A stretch of 64,000 nt of DNA from Streptomyces guryensis (GCF_021261325.1 NZ_JAJSBI010000040.1:9386-73385), one strand, 5' to 3'; numbered from the stretch's first letter, positions 32,948 to 42,526 are shown. Notes: generated from the sequence alone by a model not told the origin. Made by a program: numbers and translations.

Positions 32948-33748
32948 TCACGCCGTCGGCAGCCAGCCCACCTTCCCGGCCAGCAGCGCGTACCCCACGA
33001 ACGCCCCGATGTCGAGCAGGGAATGCGCCACCACCAGCGGGCCCACCCGGCCCCAGCGCCGGTACAGGTACACGAACACCACGCCCATCACCATGTTGCC
33101 GACGAAGCCGCCGATGCCCTGGTAGAGGTGGTATGAGCCGCGCAGTACGGAACTGGCCACCAGGGCGGTGCCGGGCGTCCAGCCCAACTGTCCGAGCCGG
33201 CGCAGCAGATAGCCGACGACGATGACCTCTTCGAGGATCGCGTTCTGCATCGCCGAGAGGATCAGCACGGGGTACTTCCACCACACGCCGGGCAGCGCCT
33301 CCGGGACCACCGTGAGGTTGAACCCGAGCCCGCGTGCGGCCAGGTAGAAGGCGATTCCGGTGCTGCCGATCACCGCCGCGATCCCGGCGCCGCGGCCGAG
33401 GTCGGGCCACGGCCGGGTGCGGTCGAAGCCGATGGTGCGCAGCCCCTTGCCCTCACGCAGCAGGAAGTGCGCGACGAGCGCGACGGGGACCAGTGCCGTG
33501 GCGATGCCGAACAGCTGCCAGGCGAGATCCAGCCAGGGGCGGCCCGGAGCGGCCGAGGCGTTGAGGGTGGCCGCCTGCTCCTTGAGCCCCCCTGGCTTCG
33601 TGACCGATCCAACAAAGCTGATCAGGGCGGATACCCCACTCGCACCGAGCGAAAGCCCCAGAACGAGTAGCGTCTCGTCACGGAGAATCCGTCGCGAGGG
33701 CCGCTCCGGTGGAATGGAATCGGCCACCGGGCCCGCCTCTGCCTGCAC
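32948..33748 (-). CDS. CPBP-family intramembrane protease-like protein
   Basis: A 266-residue membrane protein, about eight hydrophobic segments, with CPBP (ABI) motifs: NAILEEVIVVGYLLRRL (the EE pair in the catalytic motif, although the following residues differ from EExxFR), YHLYQGIGGFVGN and VAHSLLDIG. It may be a proteolytically active or inactive member. GTG 33748 has GGAGG 5 bases upstream. Convergent with phzF, with only 19 bases between stops. Confidence 0.85.
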   Translation of the reverse strand: MQAEAGPVADSIPPERPSRRILRDETLLVLGLSLGASGVSALISFVGSVTKPGGLKEQAATLNASAAPGRPWLDLAWQLFGIATALVPVALVAHFLLREGKGLRTIGFDRTRPWPDLGRGAGIAAVIGSTGIAFYLAARGLGFNLTVVPEALPGVWWKYPVLILSAMQNAILEEVIVVGYLLRRLGQLGWTPGTALVASSVLRGSYHLYQGIGGFVGNMVMGVVFVYLYRRWGRVGPLVVAHSLLDIGAFVGYALLAGKVGWLPTA

Positions 33749-34426
33749 ACCTGCCTCCAGTTGAGTAGTCCATCGGGGGGACGGACGCCGTACGGGGCGT
33801 ACCTCCCCTTTGCATGCCATACGGCCGCGGTCCGGCATGAGGTTCAGCAGGGAGGGGCACCACCGTCTTGGGACGTCACAGCTTGCCCGATCAGTATGGG
33901 GCGGGCGGCAGCGGCCCCCGCCCACGGGCGCGGCTCCGCACGGGCGCCGTCGCGACGGTGCCCGTCCTCACCGTCCGGGATGCGCCGCCTTTCGTCTGCG
34001 GCTTCGTCGTGGCTGGTCGCGCAGTTCCCCGCGCCCCCTTCGGAGGCTGGTCATCCCCTCCTGGACCCCGCCGCCACGACGGCCTTCAGCATCACCGACC
34101 GGATCTGTGACGGGTTGCTGACCGACTGGCCCGAGCCGCCCCTCGCCTCGGCGGTCTGTTCGGCCTCCTGGCGGTCGGAGTCGGGGCCCACGGCGATCCC
34201 TGTATACGGCGGGCGTGGTGTCGTAGAGCCCGGTCGCGTCGATCCAGCTGTACGTCTTCTTCGGCCCTCAGCGACTTCGCGGCCGTGGGCACCATGGCCA
34301 CGCCGATCGGCGCCGAGGAGACCGCGCCCACCGGAGTCACGTCGACCGCGCCGTTGGCCGCCGTGATCCGCTCGATCCACACGTCCGAGTCCGCCCCCGC
34401 TGTGCCGCCTGCGAGGGAGCGGCCGC
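33749..34426. other. Intergenic region with dispersed repeat and gene debris
   Basis: No intact gene. It holds the dispersed repeat at about 34005-34045. On the minus strand, 34140-34400, broken frames (DVWIERITAANGAVDVTPVG, then TYSWIDATGLYDTTPAVY) look like the tail of an unidentified protein. Confidence 0.5.
34005..34045 (+). repeat. Dispersed Streptomyces repeat (CGTCGTGGCTGGTCGCGCAG...)
   Basis: CGTCGTGGCTGGTCGCGCAG followed by TTCCCCGCGCCCC. The same element in reverse orientation is at 52597-52655, and a variant is at 22223. Confidence 0.7.
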
Positions 34427-35944
34427 TCAGCCGAGCGGCACCGGCTCCGGCAGCCCCACCGGCCACGTATGCACCGGCTCCCCCAGATGCATCAGCTCGC
34501 TGTACCTCCTCGTCGTGGCCGCCAGCGCGGCATCCCGCGAGAGCCCCGTCTCCAGTGCCCGGTGGAACGTCGCCGCCTGCCAGGTCGCACCATTGGCCCG
34601 GCGCCGGCAGCGCTCGTCGATGACACCCAGGTACAAGTCCCGGTCGGCGGGTTCGACCCCCCATGCGTCCAGCCCCGCCTCGGCGAGCGGCAGCAGCTCG
34701 TCGCGTACGAGGCTCACCGCGTCGACCTGCATGGTGCCGCCGTACCGCCCCCGTCGCGGCCACTCCAGACGGGCGTCGATGCCGTGCTTGCAGGCGGCGT
34801 CGAAGTTGGCGGCGGCGGCCTCGAACGGCAGCCGGGTCCACACGGGCCGCGACTCCTCGGCGAGGGCGCGGACGAGGCCGTAGTAGAAGGCCGCGTTGGC
34901 GACGACGTCGGTGACGGTGGGCCCGGCGGGCAGCACCCGGTTCTCGACGCGCAGGTGCGGGACACCGTCGGCGATGCCGTAGACCGGGCGGTTCCAGCGG
35001 TACACCGTGCCGTTGTGCAGGACGAGTTCGGCGAGCTTGGGCACGCCGCCTTCGTCGAGGGCGTCGAGGGGGTCCTCGTCGTCGCAGATCGGCAGCAGGG
35101 CGGGGAAGAACCGCAGGTTCTCCTCGAAGAGGTCGTACGCCGAGGAGATCCAGCGCTCCCCGAACCAGGTGCGCGGGCGCACGCCTTGTGCCTGCAGTTC
35201 CGGCGGCCGGGTGTCGGTGGACTGCTGGAACAGCGGGGGCCGGGACTCGCGCCACAGCTCACGGCCGAACAGGAAGGGCGAGTTGGCGCCGACGGCGATC
35301 TGCGCAGCGGCGACGGCCTGCGCGGCGTTCCAGACGTCGGCGAAGCGGCCCGGAGTGACCTGGAGGTGCAGTTGCACGGACGTGCAGGCGGCTTCCGGGG
35401 CTATGGACTTCGAGGTGCAGGTGAGGCGCTCGACTCCGTCGATGTCCAGGACGAAGTCCTCGCCGCGGGCGGCCACGATCTGCTCGTTGAGCAGGGCGTA
35501 GCGGTCGACGTCGGAGAGGTTGGAGGAGACCAGGTCGTCCCGGTCGAGGGTCGGCAGAATGCCGATCATCACGATTCCCGCGTCGAGCTCGCCGGCTTTT
35601 CGATGGGCATATGCCAGCGAGGTCCGCAGTTCCTCCGCGAGCCGGTCGAATACCCGCCCACCCAATCGATGTGGGGCAATGTTGACTTCCAGATTGAACA
35701 TGGCGAGTTCTGTTTGGAAATCACGGCTTGCGATCCGCTCCAGAACCTGGGCATTGAGCATTTTCGGCATGCCGTCATCACCGGCGAGATTCAGTTCGAT
35801 CTCCAGCCCCATGAGGTTCTTCGGGCGATCGAACCGCTTCTCGTCCAGGAGCCGCTCCAGCCCCGTCAGACACCTGCGGAGCTTGTCGCGGTAGTGCTGC
35901 CGATCGGACAGGTCGAACCGCCCTGCCACGACCTTCTCCCCCAT
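34427..35944 (-). CDS. GCS2-family glutamate-cysteine ligase-like protein
   Basis: A 505-residue ATP-dependent ligase of the glutamate-cysteine ligase 2 fold. Features include NLMGLEIELNLAGDDGMPKM (metal-binding Glu pair near 45), LAMFNLEVNIAPHRLGG, TSVQLHLQVTPGRFADVWNA and GANSPFLFGREL. ATG 35944 (MGEKVVAGRFDL) is chosen for the long hydrophilic N-terminus typical of the Streptomyces group. It may make gamma-glutamyl derivatives for redox or osmotic metabolism; the exact product is unproved. The 5' third is visibly less G+C-rich at third positions than the rest. Confidence 0.85.
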   Translation of the reverse strand: MGEKVVAGRFDLSDRQHYRDKLRRCLTGLERLLDEKRFDRPKNLMGLEIELNLAGDDGMPKMLNAQVLERIASRDFQTELAMFNLEVNIAPHRLGGRVFDRLAEELRTSLAYAHRKAGELDAGIVMIGILPTLDRDDLVSSNLSDVDRYALLNEQIVAARGEDFVLDIDGVERLTCTSKSIAPEAACTSVQLHLQVTPGRFADVWNAAQAVAAAQIAVGANSPFLFGRELWRESRPPLFQQSTDTRPPELQAQGVRPRTWFGERWISSAYDLFEENLRFFPALLPICDDEDPLDALDEGGVPKLAELVLHNGTVYRWNRPVYGIADGVPHLRVENRVLPAGPTVTDVVANAAFYYGLVRALAEESRPVWTRLPFEAAAANFDAACKHGIDARLEWPRRGRYGGTMQVDAVSLVRDELLPLAEAGLDAWGVEPADRDLYLGVIDERCRRRANGATWQAATFHRALETGLSRDAALAATTRRYSELMHLGEPVHTWPVGLPEPVPLG

Positions 35945-36498
35945 CGAAGCGTCCCTCCTCGAGTGGGCGGCCCGAAGATCGGGCCAGCCCGGCGTCGGGG
36001 TCACGTGGGATGATGCCCAGCCGCGGCGATCGATAACGTCCCCGCGCGGGGGTGTCGCCCGCTACTCTGTTGCACGTGACCGGTGGCACATTCACCAGGC
36101 ATGGAGCACGGCGCAGTTTCGGGCCGTCGACGAACTCGTGAAAAACGCCGACGAGAATTGGCCGACCGCTCCCCGACTATGTTCCGAGGTCACCGGCATG
36201 AGGTGGTTCCGGAATCGGGATGATTCCCACGAATCGCCGACCGGATACGCCCTTGCCGAGTGCGCCGGAAACGTGTAGACGAAACACCGTCTGAACACAT
36301 GTCGTATAAACTCCGCGAACAAGACAGAGGGGTGGCGCCCGCGGTCATGGAACCTGCCGTCGAGGTGACGTGCGGCAGGCCTCACCCACACGCCTCGTTC
36401 CCAGGACCCGGCCCCCGCCCCTCTGGCCCCGTGAGCAGACAGCGCCGTCCGCCCCCGCCCTCGCGCCACTGTGCCTGTCGAATGAGAGGCGACCCACC
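35945..36498. other. Divergent regulatory region
   Basis: No gene seen. It contains a GGAATC/GATTCC dyad (36211-36227) and an A+T-richer stretch near 36290-36330 (GTCGTATAAACTCCGCGAAC) that could hold a promoter for the plus-strand gene. Confidence 0.45.
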
Positions 36499-37083
36499 AT
36501 GCCGCTGCATGTCCCCCCGGCTCCCGCGCCCGCCCTTCGCACCGTCCTCACCGCACTCGGTTCCCCCACTGCGGTCCGCGAGGCCCGAACTCCCTCGCTG
36601 CTGCGCTCCCAGGGCCCCACCACGCCAGAACTCCCGCTGCCCGTACACGTACTGGACGAACTCAGCCCCGCGGGCGCGGCCGCCACCCGGCTTGCCGGGT
36701 GGCGCTTCCTGATCCGCTGCGGCGAACGCTCGGTGGCCGCAGCCGACACCATGCTGACGCCCGACGGCTGGGCCTTCTCGCACTTCTTCGAAGGCCCCTA
36801 CATCGCCTCCACCGAGCGCGCCCTGCGCCAGGCCGAGACGATGAGCCAGCCCTACCAGCCCCGTCTGCTCTCGGTACCCAGCCTGTACATGCTCACACTG
36901 TGGCTGCACGGCGACTGCACCGCGGACGGCGCCGCCGGCCATCCCGCCGCCACGGACCTGCTCGTCCCGCTGGCGCCGGCGCCGCCCGGCATCGCAGCCC
37001 ACCGCCCGCACCGTGTCGCCGAGCTGCTCCCGGTGCTGACCCATCGGGTGACTCCGGTCCCGCTACTGGGCTCGCCCGCCTGA
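36499..37083 (+). CDS. Conserved Streptomyces-type hypothetical protein
   Basis: A 194-residue protein without a recognised domain. The middle holds GWRFLIRCGERSVAAADTML and WAFSHFFEGPYIASTERALR; the C-terminus is Pro/Ala-rich. No signal peptide or clear membrane segment. ATG 36499 with GAGAGG upstream is chosen. A strong hairpin follows the stop. Confidence 0.65.
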   Translation: MPLHVPPAPAPALRTVLTALGSPTAVREARTPSLLRSQGPTTPELPLPVHVLDELSPAGAAATRLAGWRFLIRCGERSVAAADTMLTPDGWAFSHFFEGPYIASTERALRQAETMSQPYQPRLLSVPSLYMLTLWLHGDCTADGAAGHPAATDLLVPLAPAPPGIAAHRPHRVAELLPVLTHRVTPVPLLGSPA

Positions 37084-37106
37084 ACACCGCCCCTCGCCAC
37101 ACCTTT

Positions 37107-37142
37107 CGTACCCCGCCCCGGAATTCCGGATCGCGGGGTACG
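37107..37142 (+). terminator. Terminator after the hypothetical gene
   Basis: A perfect 10-bp stem CGTACCCCGC / GCGGGGTACG with a loop that holds an inner CCGGAATTCCGG dyad. It is followed by ACGCTTTT. Confidence 0.8.
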
Positions 37143-37164
37143 ACGCTTTTCCGCTCGGCAATTC

Positions 37165-37196
37165 GCTCGTACGAGCAACCAATTGCTCGTACGAGC
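37165..37196. promoter_or_regulatory. Two identical 12-bp palindromes (GCTCGTACGAGC)
   Basis: GCTCGTACGAGC occurs at 37165-37176 and 37185-37196, each a perfect palindrome, 20 bp centre to centre, each preceded by an AATT. Two sites about two helical turns apart, between a terminator and the DUF5999 gene, look like a cooperative operator. Confidence 0.75.
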
Positions 37197-37470
37197 CGAA
37201 AACGCCGCCTGACCTGTAAGGACTAGCCTCATCAGGCCACCGAGAACCACCCGAAGTGACAGTGCAGTTGGACTGAACCGTCCGTGCCGGGGATGCGTCC
37301 TCAACCTGTGAGAAGCGGTGCTGCGAAATCCCTGCGGATTGACGCCCGTGGGGCAACACTGGGACTGGACCGACTTATCACTACGGGGGGCGGCCATGAA
37401 CGGAGCTTCAAGCCGCGGGACAGACAAGACAGCCATCTCACACATCACGACAGAGCGAAAGATCCCATCA

Positions 37471-37677
37471 ATGTGCCAGCACCAGACACCGTGTCCGACA
37501 GCCCACTCCGCCGACCGGGAATCCGCCCGACTTGTGGCGCACCACCCGGAGCAGGGATGGAGCCTGCTGTGCAACGGCGTTCTGCTCTTCGAGGACACCG
37601 GTGAGCTCCTGCCCGACGGCCAGATCATCGCGCCGCACCGCCCGCTGGGCGCCGGCCAGGTGGTGACGGCCGCCTGA
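37471..37677 (+). CDS. DUF5999 family protein
   Basis: A 68-residue protein starting CQHQTPCPTAHSADRESARL, continuing VAHHPEQGWSLLCNGVLLFE DTGELLPDG, an almost invariant Streptomyces protein of unknown function. The N-terminal Cys/His cluster may bind metal. The ATG is preceded by a weak AGAGCGAAAG site. A leader of nearly 300 bases separates it from the palindrome pair at 37165-37196. Confidence 0.88.
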   Translation: MCQHQTPCPTAHSADRESARLVAHHPEQGWSLLCNGVLLFEDTGELLPDGQIIAPHRPLGAGQVVTAA

Positions 37678-37716
37678 GCGGCACCGGGCGGAGCGCCACG
37701 CCGCCCGGAGACTTGA

Positions 37717-37752
37717 GGGGCCGGTCGCGAGAACACCCCGCGAACCGGCCCC
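37717..37752 (+). terminator. Terminator after DUF5999
   Basis: GGGGCCGGTCGCG (37717-37729) pairs with CGCGAACCGGCCCC (37739-37752), a 13-bp stem with one bulged base. Confidence 0.7.
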
Positions 37753-37946
37753 GACGCGTGTCCGGAGGCGATCACTGCACGTAGTGCCGCGCGTGTACTG
37801 CGGTCATCGCGGACCGATGTCCATCGGCGCCGGCACCCGGTGGGGCGGCATCACCGCCACCGAGCACCTGCCGTCCCTGGGCCACCGGCGCCCAGCCCGG
37901 GGGCGGGACCCCGGCGGCGCTCCCCACTGCACCGCCGGGGCGTTCT

Positions 37947-38999
37947 CTACTTGCCGCCCAGCGCCGCCCGGATCGCGAAGTAGGCCGGCTTGGGCCGCAG
38001 TTGCTCGTCCCACGGGAGCGCGGCGCCCTCACCGGGGAAGACCGCCGGGATCCACGAGTACTTGTCGGTGTAGTCCCACACGGTGATGCCCACGCACCGC
38101 CGCACCGCGAGACATGCCTCGGTCAGGGACCGGTACCACTCGGCCTGCGTGGCCAGTTTGGCGTCGTCCGCGGGCAGGATCATCCGTACGTCGACCTCGG
38201 TGAGCGCGGTGTCGAGGCCGAGCGCGGAGAAGCGGCGGAGGTTGTCCTCCAGGGTGGTGGGATAGCCGTACTGGAGGGCCAGGTGGGCCTGCAGACCGAT
38301 GCCGTTCAGCGGGACGTGCTGCGCCTTGAGGTCCTTCGCCAGCTGGTAGTAGGCGTCGCTCTTCGGGCCGACCGCCTCGATGTTGTAGTCGTTGAGGTAC
38401 AGCCTGGCGTGCGGGTCGGCCTGGTGGGCCCAGCGCAGGGCGTCGGCGATGTAGCCGGGACCGAGCGTCTTGTACCAGATGGTCTCGCGGTAGCTGCCGT
38501 CCTCGTTGAACGCCTCGTTGACGACGTCCCAGGAGTAGACCTTGCCTCGGTAGTGCCGCACTTCGGTCTGGATGTGTTTCTTCAGTACGGCCCTGAGCTC
38601 GTCCGCGGTCCATTCGCGGCTGGTCAGCCAGCTGGGCAGCTGGCTGTGCCAGACCAGGGTGTGGGCACGGACCCGCTGGTGGTTCTTGCGGGCCAGGTCG
38701 ACGATCTGGTCACCGTTCGTCCAGTCGAAGACGCCCTGTTGGGGCTCGGTGGCGTACCACTTCATGCCGTTGCCGGGCGTGATCATGTCGAACTCGCTGC
38801 CGAGCAGGGCCGTGTAGGCGGTGTCGGTGAGTTCGGGGTTGTCGGTGGCGCTGCCGAAGTAGCGGCCGTGGCGCTGGGCCAGTTCCGCGAGCGTCGGCTG
38901 CTTCTGGCTCGCCTGGGCCGCGGGGCCGGTGGCGATGCCGGCCGCGACCAGGGCGGCCGCGAGTGCTCCGGCGAGTCTGAGACGGGTGGTCTTGCGCAT
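37947..38999 (-). CDS. Secreted endo-1,4-beta-xylanase, GH10
   Basis: A 350-residue secreted glycoside hydrolase that cleaves internal xylan bonds. Residues 1-30 are a signal peptide (RKTTRLRLAGALAAALVAAG...AQA). The GH10 barrel shows the acid/base Glu at 162 (SWDVVNEAFNE), the nucleophile Glu at 268 (TALTEVDVRM), and HTLVWHSQLPSW. No carbohydrate-binding module is present. It is the last gene of the ABC sugar-transport operon, 53 bases after the permease, with AGGAG before the ATG. Confidence 0.95.
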   Translation of the reverse strand: MRKTTRLRLAGALAAALVAAGIATGPAAQASQKQPTLAELAQRHGRYFGSATDNPELTDTAYTALLGSEFDMITPGNGMKWYATEPQQGVFDWTNGDQIVDLARKNHQRVRAHTLVWHSQLPSWLTSREWTADELRAVLKKHIQTEVRHYRGKVYSWDVVNEAFNEDGSYRETIWYKTLGPGYIADALRWAHQADPHARLYLNDYNIEAVGPKSDAYYQLAKDLKAQHVPLNGIGLQAHLALQYGYPTTLEDNLRRFSALGLDTALTEVDVRMILPADDAKLATQAEWYRSLTEACLAVRRCVGITVWDYTDKYSWIPAVFPGEGAALPWDEQLRPKPAYFAIRAALGGK

Positions 39000-39052
39000 G
39001 GTGCGACTCCTCACGATGTGTGGTGCGGGGCCGTACGTCCGCCGCCGCGCGG

Positions 39053-39874
39053 TCATCCCTTTGTGGCGCCGGCGGTGAGGCCGCCGACGAGCTGGCGCTC
39101 GGCGACCGAGTACAGGGCGAGGGCGGGCACCATCGCCAGGACGAGGTAGGCGAAGACGCGCGCGTATTCGGCCGAGTACTGGCCCTGGAACTGCGCGACG
39201 CCGAGGGGCAGCGTCCACCACTTGGAGTCGGTGAACACCAGCAGCGGAAGCATGAAGTTGTTCCAGCTGGCGACGACGGCGAGGACCGAGACCGTGCCGA
39301 GCGCCGGCCGTGCCATCGGCAGCAGCACCCGCCAGAAGAACCCGAAGGCGCTGCACCCGTCGAGCGTGGCCGCCTCCTCCAGCTCTCCCGGGATCTGCCG
39401 GAAGAAGCCCCGCAGGATGATGATGGTCATCGGCAGCCCGAACGCGGCCTGCGGCAGGATCACGCCCAGCGGGTTGTCCAGCAGGCCGAGGTAGCGCAGG
39501 AGAAGGAACAGCGGCAGGGCGGCCACCGCGGGGGGGAACATCAGCCCCATCGTGAAGAAGGTGAACAGCACCTCCCGCCCACGGAAGGCGAACCGTGCGA
39601 AGGAGAACGCCGCGAGCGCGGACACCGCGACCACCAGCACGGTCGTCGCCAACGCGACCAGGGTGCTGTTGCCCAGCAGCCGCCAGAAGTCGCCGCCGCC
39701 GAGGATGTCGGTGTAGTTCCCGGTCAGCCAGTGCTCGGGCAGCCCGAACGGGTTGCGGGAGAGCTCGGACGTGGACTTGAAGCCGGACAGTACGGCGTAC
39801 AGCAGAGGTACGACCATCACCGAGCCGACGGCGACGAGGACGACGTGCAGCGGCAGTTTGCGAAGGGGCTTCAC
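39053..39874 (-). CDS. Carbohydrate ABC transporter permease (MalG type)
   Basis: A 273-residue inner-membrane permease with six predicted helices and the EAA loop (ELEEAATLDGCSAFGFFWRV near residue 185) that contacts the ATPase. The GTG at 39874 overlaps the upstream permease stop (GTGA), with GGGGAGACGG as ribosome site. Expected substrate: xylo-oligosaccharides, from the neighbouring xylanase (inference). No ATPase gene is in the operon; a shared MsiK-type ATPase elsewhere is likely. Confidence 0.92.
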   Translation of the reverse strand: MKPLRKLPLHVVLVAVGSVMVVPLLYAVLSGFKSTSELSRNPFGLPEHWLTGNYTDILGGGDFWRLLGNSTLVALATTVLVVAVSALAAFSFARFAFRGREVLFTFFTMGLMFPPAVAALPLFLLLRYLGLLDNPLGVILPQAAFGLPMTIIILRGFFRQIPGELEEAATLDGCSAFGFFWRVLLPMARPALGTVSVLAVVASWNNFMLPLLVFTDSKWWTLPLGVAQFQGQYSAEYARVFAYLVLAMVPALALYSVAERQLVGGLTAGATKG

Positions 39875-40878
39875 TTGCCGTCTCCCCTCATGTTCGTGGT
39901 GGCCCCTTCGAGGTCGCGGCGGAGCACGAACCGCTGGTAGGCGAGGGCGAAGACGAGGCAGATGCCGAACATGACGACGCTGATAGCGCTGGCGTAGCCG
40001 ACCTGGTAGCGCTTGAAGCCGTACTGGAACATGGTCACGGCCATCGTCTCGGAGTGGTGGTCGGGGCCGCCCTGGGTGATCACCCACACCAGGTCGAACA
40101 GCTGGATCGCCCCGATGACGGAGAGGAAGACGCTGATGCGCAGGGTGGGCGCGAGCAGCGGCAGGGTGACATTGCGGAAGCGCTGCCAGGGCCCGGCGCC
40201 GTCGATCAGCGCCGCCTCGGTCAACTCGGCCGGGATGGACTGGAGTCCGGCCAGGTAGAGCATCATGTGGAAGCCGAAGTACTTCCAGGTCATGACCAGG
40301 AAGAGCGTGGCCATGACGTAGGAGGGATCGGCGAACCACTCCCCGCCGAGGCCATCGAGGCCGACGGCGCCCAGGACGTGGTCGGCGAGCCCGTCGCCCG
40401 GGGCGAAGACCATGCTGAACAGCACGCCGGTGATGGCCTCGGACAGGACGTACGGCGCGAAGAACAGCATCCGGTACACGGCCCGGCCGCGCAGCCGCTG
40501 GTTGAGCGCCACGGCCAGGGCGAGCGCGAACGGCAGCTGCAGCGCGAGCGACAGCCCGACCAGGACCAGGCAGCGCCACAGGTCACCCAGGAAGACCGGG
40601 TCCTGGAAGAGCCGGGTGAAGTTGTCCGTGCCCGCGTAGTCGGAGGGCATACCGAAGCCGCCCCAGCGGAAGAAGGCGGCGTACAGCGCGAACAGCATCG
40701 GCAGCAGGACAAGACCGATGAACAGCACCAGCGCGGGCACCTGGAAGCCGACCGCGGTGAGCCAGTTGAGCAGGCGCCGCCGGGCCCGCCCCCGCGCGAA
40801 GTCCGCGTCTGGGGGCGGGAGTTCGACGCTCGGGCCGCTCCGCTTGTCCGGAAGGAACGTGGAGGACGTGGAGGTCAT
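39871..40878 (-). CDS. Carbohydrate ABC transporter permease (MalF type)
   Basis: 335 residues: hydrophilic N-terminus (residues 1-35), six membrane helices, EAA loop (ELTEAALIDGAGPWQRFRNV near 230). It forms a heterodimer with the MalG-type permease. It begins 7 bases after the binding-protein stop and is co-transcribed with it. Confidence 0.92.
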   Translation of the reverse strand: MTSTSSTFLPDKRSGPSVELPPPDADFARGRARRRLLNWLTAVGFQVPALVLFIGLVLLPMLFALYAAFFRWGGFGMPSDYAGTDNFTRLFQDPVFLGDLWRCLVLVGLSLALQLPFALALAVALNQRLRGRAVYRMLFFAPYVLSEAITGVLFSMVFAPGDGLADHVLGAVGLDGLGGEWFADPSYVMATLFLVMTWKYFGFHMMLYLAGLQSIPAELTEAALIDGAGPWQRFRNVTLPLLAPTLRISVFLSVIGAIQLFDLVWVITQGGPDHHSETMAVTMFQYGFKRYQVGYASAISVVMFGICLVFALAYQRFVLRRDLEGATTNMRGDGK

Positions 40879-40884
40879 CGGCGG

Positions 40885-42180
40885 CTACTGCTCTTCCTTC
40901 GCGGTCTTCGTGATCGACTGCGCGACCTGCTCGGGGGACTTGGAGCCGGCGATGAGCGCGGCGACGCTGTCGTTGACCTCCTGTCCGACGGCGGGGGCGT
41001 ACGCCTGGTCGAGGAAGAGCTGGAAGCCGGTGGCAGCCTTCAACTGTGCCTGTACGGCCTTGATGTTGGGGTCGGACAGGGCGCTCTCCGCGCCCGGGAC
41101 GACCGGGATGGTGCCGGTCTTCCTGACCAGTTCGGTGTCGGTGGACTCGGAGGCGAAGAACTTCAGGAAGTCGACGGCCGCCTGCGGTGCGCCCTTGCGC
41201 AGGGCGTGTCCGCCGCCTCCGCCGAACACCTCGGTGATGGCGCCCCTTCCGCCCTCGACGGCGGGGAACGGGAAGAAGCCGAGGTTCTTGCCGAGTCCCT
41301 TGCCCTGGTCGGCCTGCACGCTCGGGGCCCACTGGCCCATCAGTTCCATGGCCGCCTTGCCGTTGCCGACGGTCGCGGCCTCTCCGGTGGGCGTCGAGTA
41401 GGCGGCGCCGAGGAACCCCTTCTGGAACGGCTGGAGTTGGACCAGATCCTTGAGGTGCTGCCCCGCCTGGACGAACCCGGGCGCGGTGAAGTCCTTGTCG
41501 TCGCTGGCCTTCTGCAGCGCGTCGATGCCCGCGGTGCGCATCGAGAGATAGGCCCAGTAGTACATGCCGGGCCACTTCTCCTTGCCCCCCAGGGCGAGCG
41601 GCGTGATGCCTTTGGCCTTCAGCTTCCGCACGGCGTCGAGGAAGCCGTTCCAGGTGGTCGGGGGCGTGCTGATGCCGGCCTGCTCGAAGAGCGCCTTGTT
41701 GTACCAGAAGCCGACCATGCCGATGTCGAACGGGATCGCGTACGTCTTGTCGTCGAGGATGTACGGCTTCTTGGCGACCGGCAGCAGGGCGTCGGCCCAC
41801 GGCTTGGTCCTGTCGGTGAGGTCCTCGACGAGCCCTGCGTCGACCTGCTGCTTGAGGACACCGCCGCCCCAGGTGTGGAAGATGTCGGGGAGCTTCCCGG
41901 AGGCGGTCAGCGCCGTCATCTTCGACTTGTAGGCGTCGTTCTCCAGCTGAACGATCTTTATCTTCACCTTGGGGTTCTGGGCCTCGAACTTCTTGGCCAG
42001 ACCCGCCCAGACGGTCTTTGCGGGCTCGGTGGTGGAGATGTTCCACCACTCGACGGTGGTCGTCCCGTCCGACGACCCTCCGTCCGAGTCCCCGCCACAT
42101 CCGCTCAGTGCCGTCATGCCCAGACCGGCCGCGGCGGAGGCCGCCAGGAAGCCGCGGCGGGAGAGTGCCCGGTCGCCCAT
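40885..42180 (-). CDS. Carbohydrate ABC transporter solute-binding lipoprotein
   Basis: A 431-residue family-1 binding protein. The N-terminus carries twin arginines (SRRGFLAASA) and a lipobox ending LSGC, so it is a Tat-type lipoprotein displayed outside the membrane. The body (VEWWNISTTEPAKTVWAGLA then KKFEAQNPKVKIK) is typical. Either ATG 42180 or 42183 fits the GAGGAG site; 42180 is used for spacing. It is the first gene of the xylan operon, with a CCGAAAGTTTCGG palindrome about 50 bases upstream. Confidence 0.92.
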   Translation of the reverse strand: MGDRALSRRGFLAASAAAGLGMTALSGCGGDSDGGSSDGTTTVEWWNISTTEPAKTVWAGLAKKFEAQNPKVKIKIVQLENDAYKSKMTALTASGKLPDIFHTWGGGVLKQQVDAGLVEDLTDRTKPWADALLPVAKKPYILDDKTYAIPFDIGMVGFWYNKALFEQAGISTPPTTWNGFLDAVRKLKAKGITPLALGGKEKWPGMYYWAYLSMRTAGIDALQKASDDKDFTAPGFVQAGQHLKDLVQLQPFQKGFLGAAYSTPTGEAATVGNGKAAMELMGQWAPSVQADQGKGLGKNLGFFPFPAVEGGRGAITEVFGGGGGHALRKGAPQAAVDFLKFFASESTDTELVRKTGTIPVVPGAESALSDPNIKAVQAQLKAATGFQLFLDQAYAPAVGQEVNDSVAALIAGSKSPEQVAQSITKTAKEEQ

Positions 42181-42228
42181 CATGCGCTCCTCGGGTAGGG
42201 ACGGCGCGTCCACGACCGTCCACTGGTG

Positions 42229-42241
42229 CCGAAAGTTTCGG
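42229..42241. promoter_or_regulatory. Palindrome likely controlling the xylan operon
   Basis: CCGAAAGTTTCGG, a perfect 13-bp palindrome 48 bases upstream of the binding-protein start. From memory it matches the CGAAA-N-TTTCG motif reported for Streptomyces xylanase/BxlR-type promoters. Confidence 0.8.
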
Positions 42242-42526
42242 AGATGATCCAGAAAGATGCGTTGTTGCCGCACCCTAGAGACAGCTCCCAAACGGTGGCA
42301 ACCCCTTGTACGCGGTGAATCTGCGGAGAACGTGCACGCCATCGCGGGGCGTCGGTCTCGCCCCCATACGCTTCACACCCAATGGGGTACGAAACATTCG
42401 GTACGACTGGCGAACATTACGAAACGGACGGGACCGTTCAGCGCCCGATTCACACCGTTCGGCGATACATGCGTCCACTGGCCACCAAGGGGGAACTCGT
42501 GACATCTACACTGAATCACGCATCCA

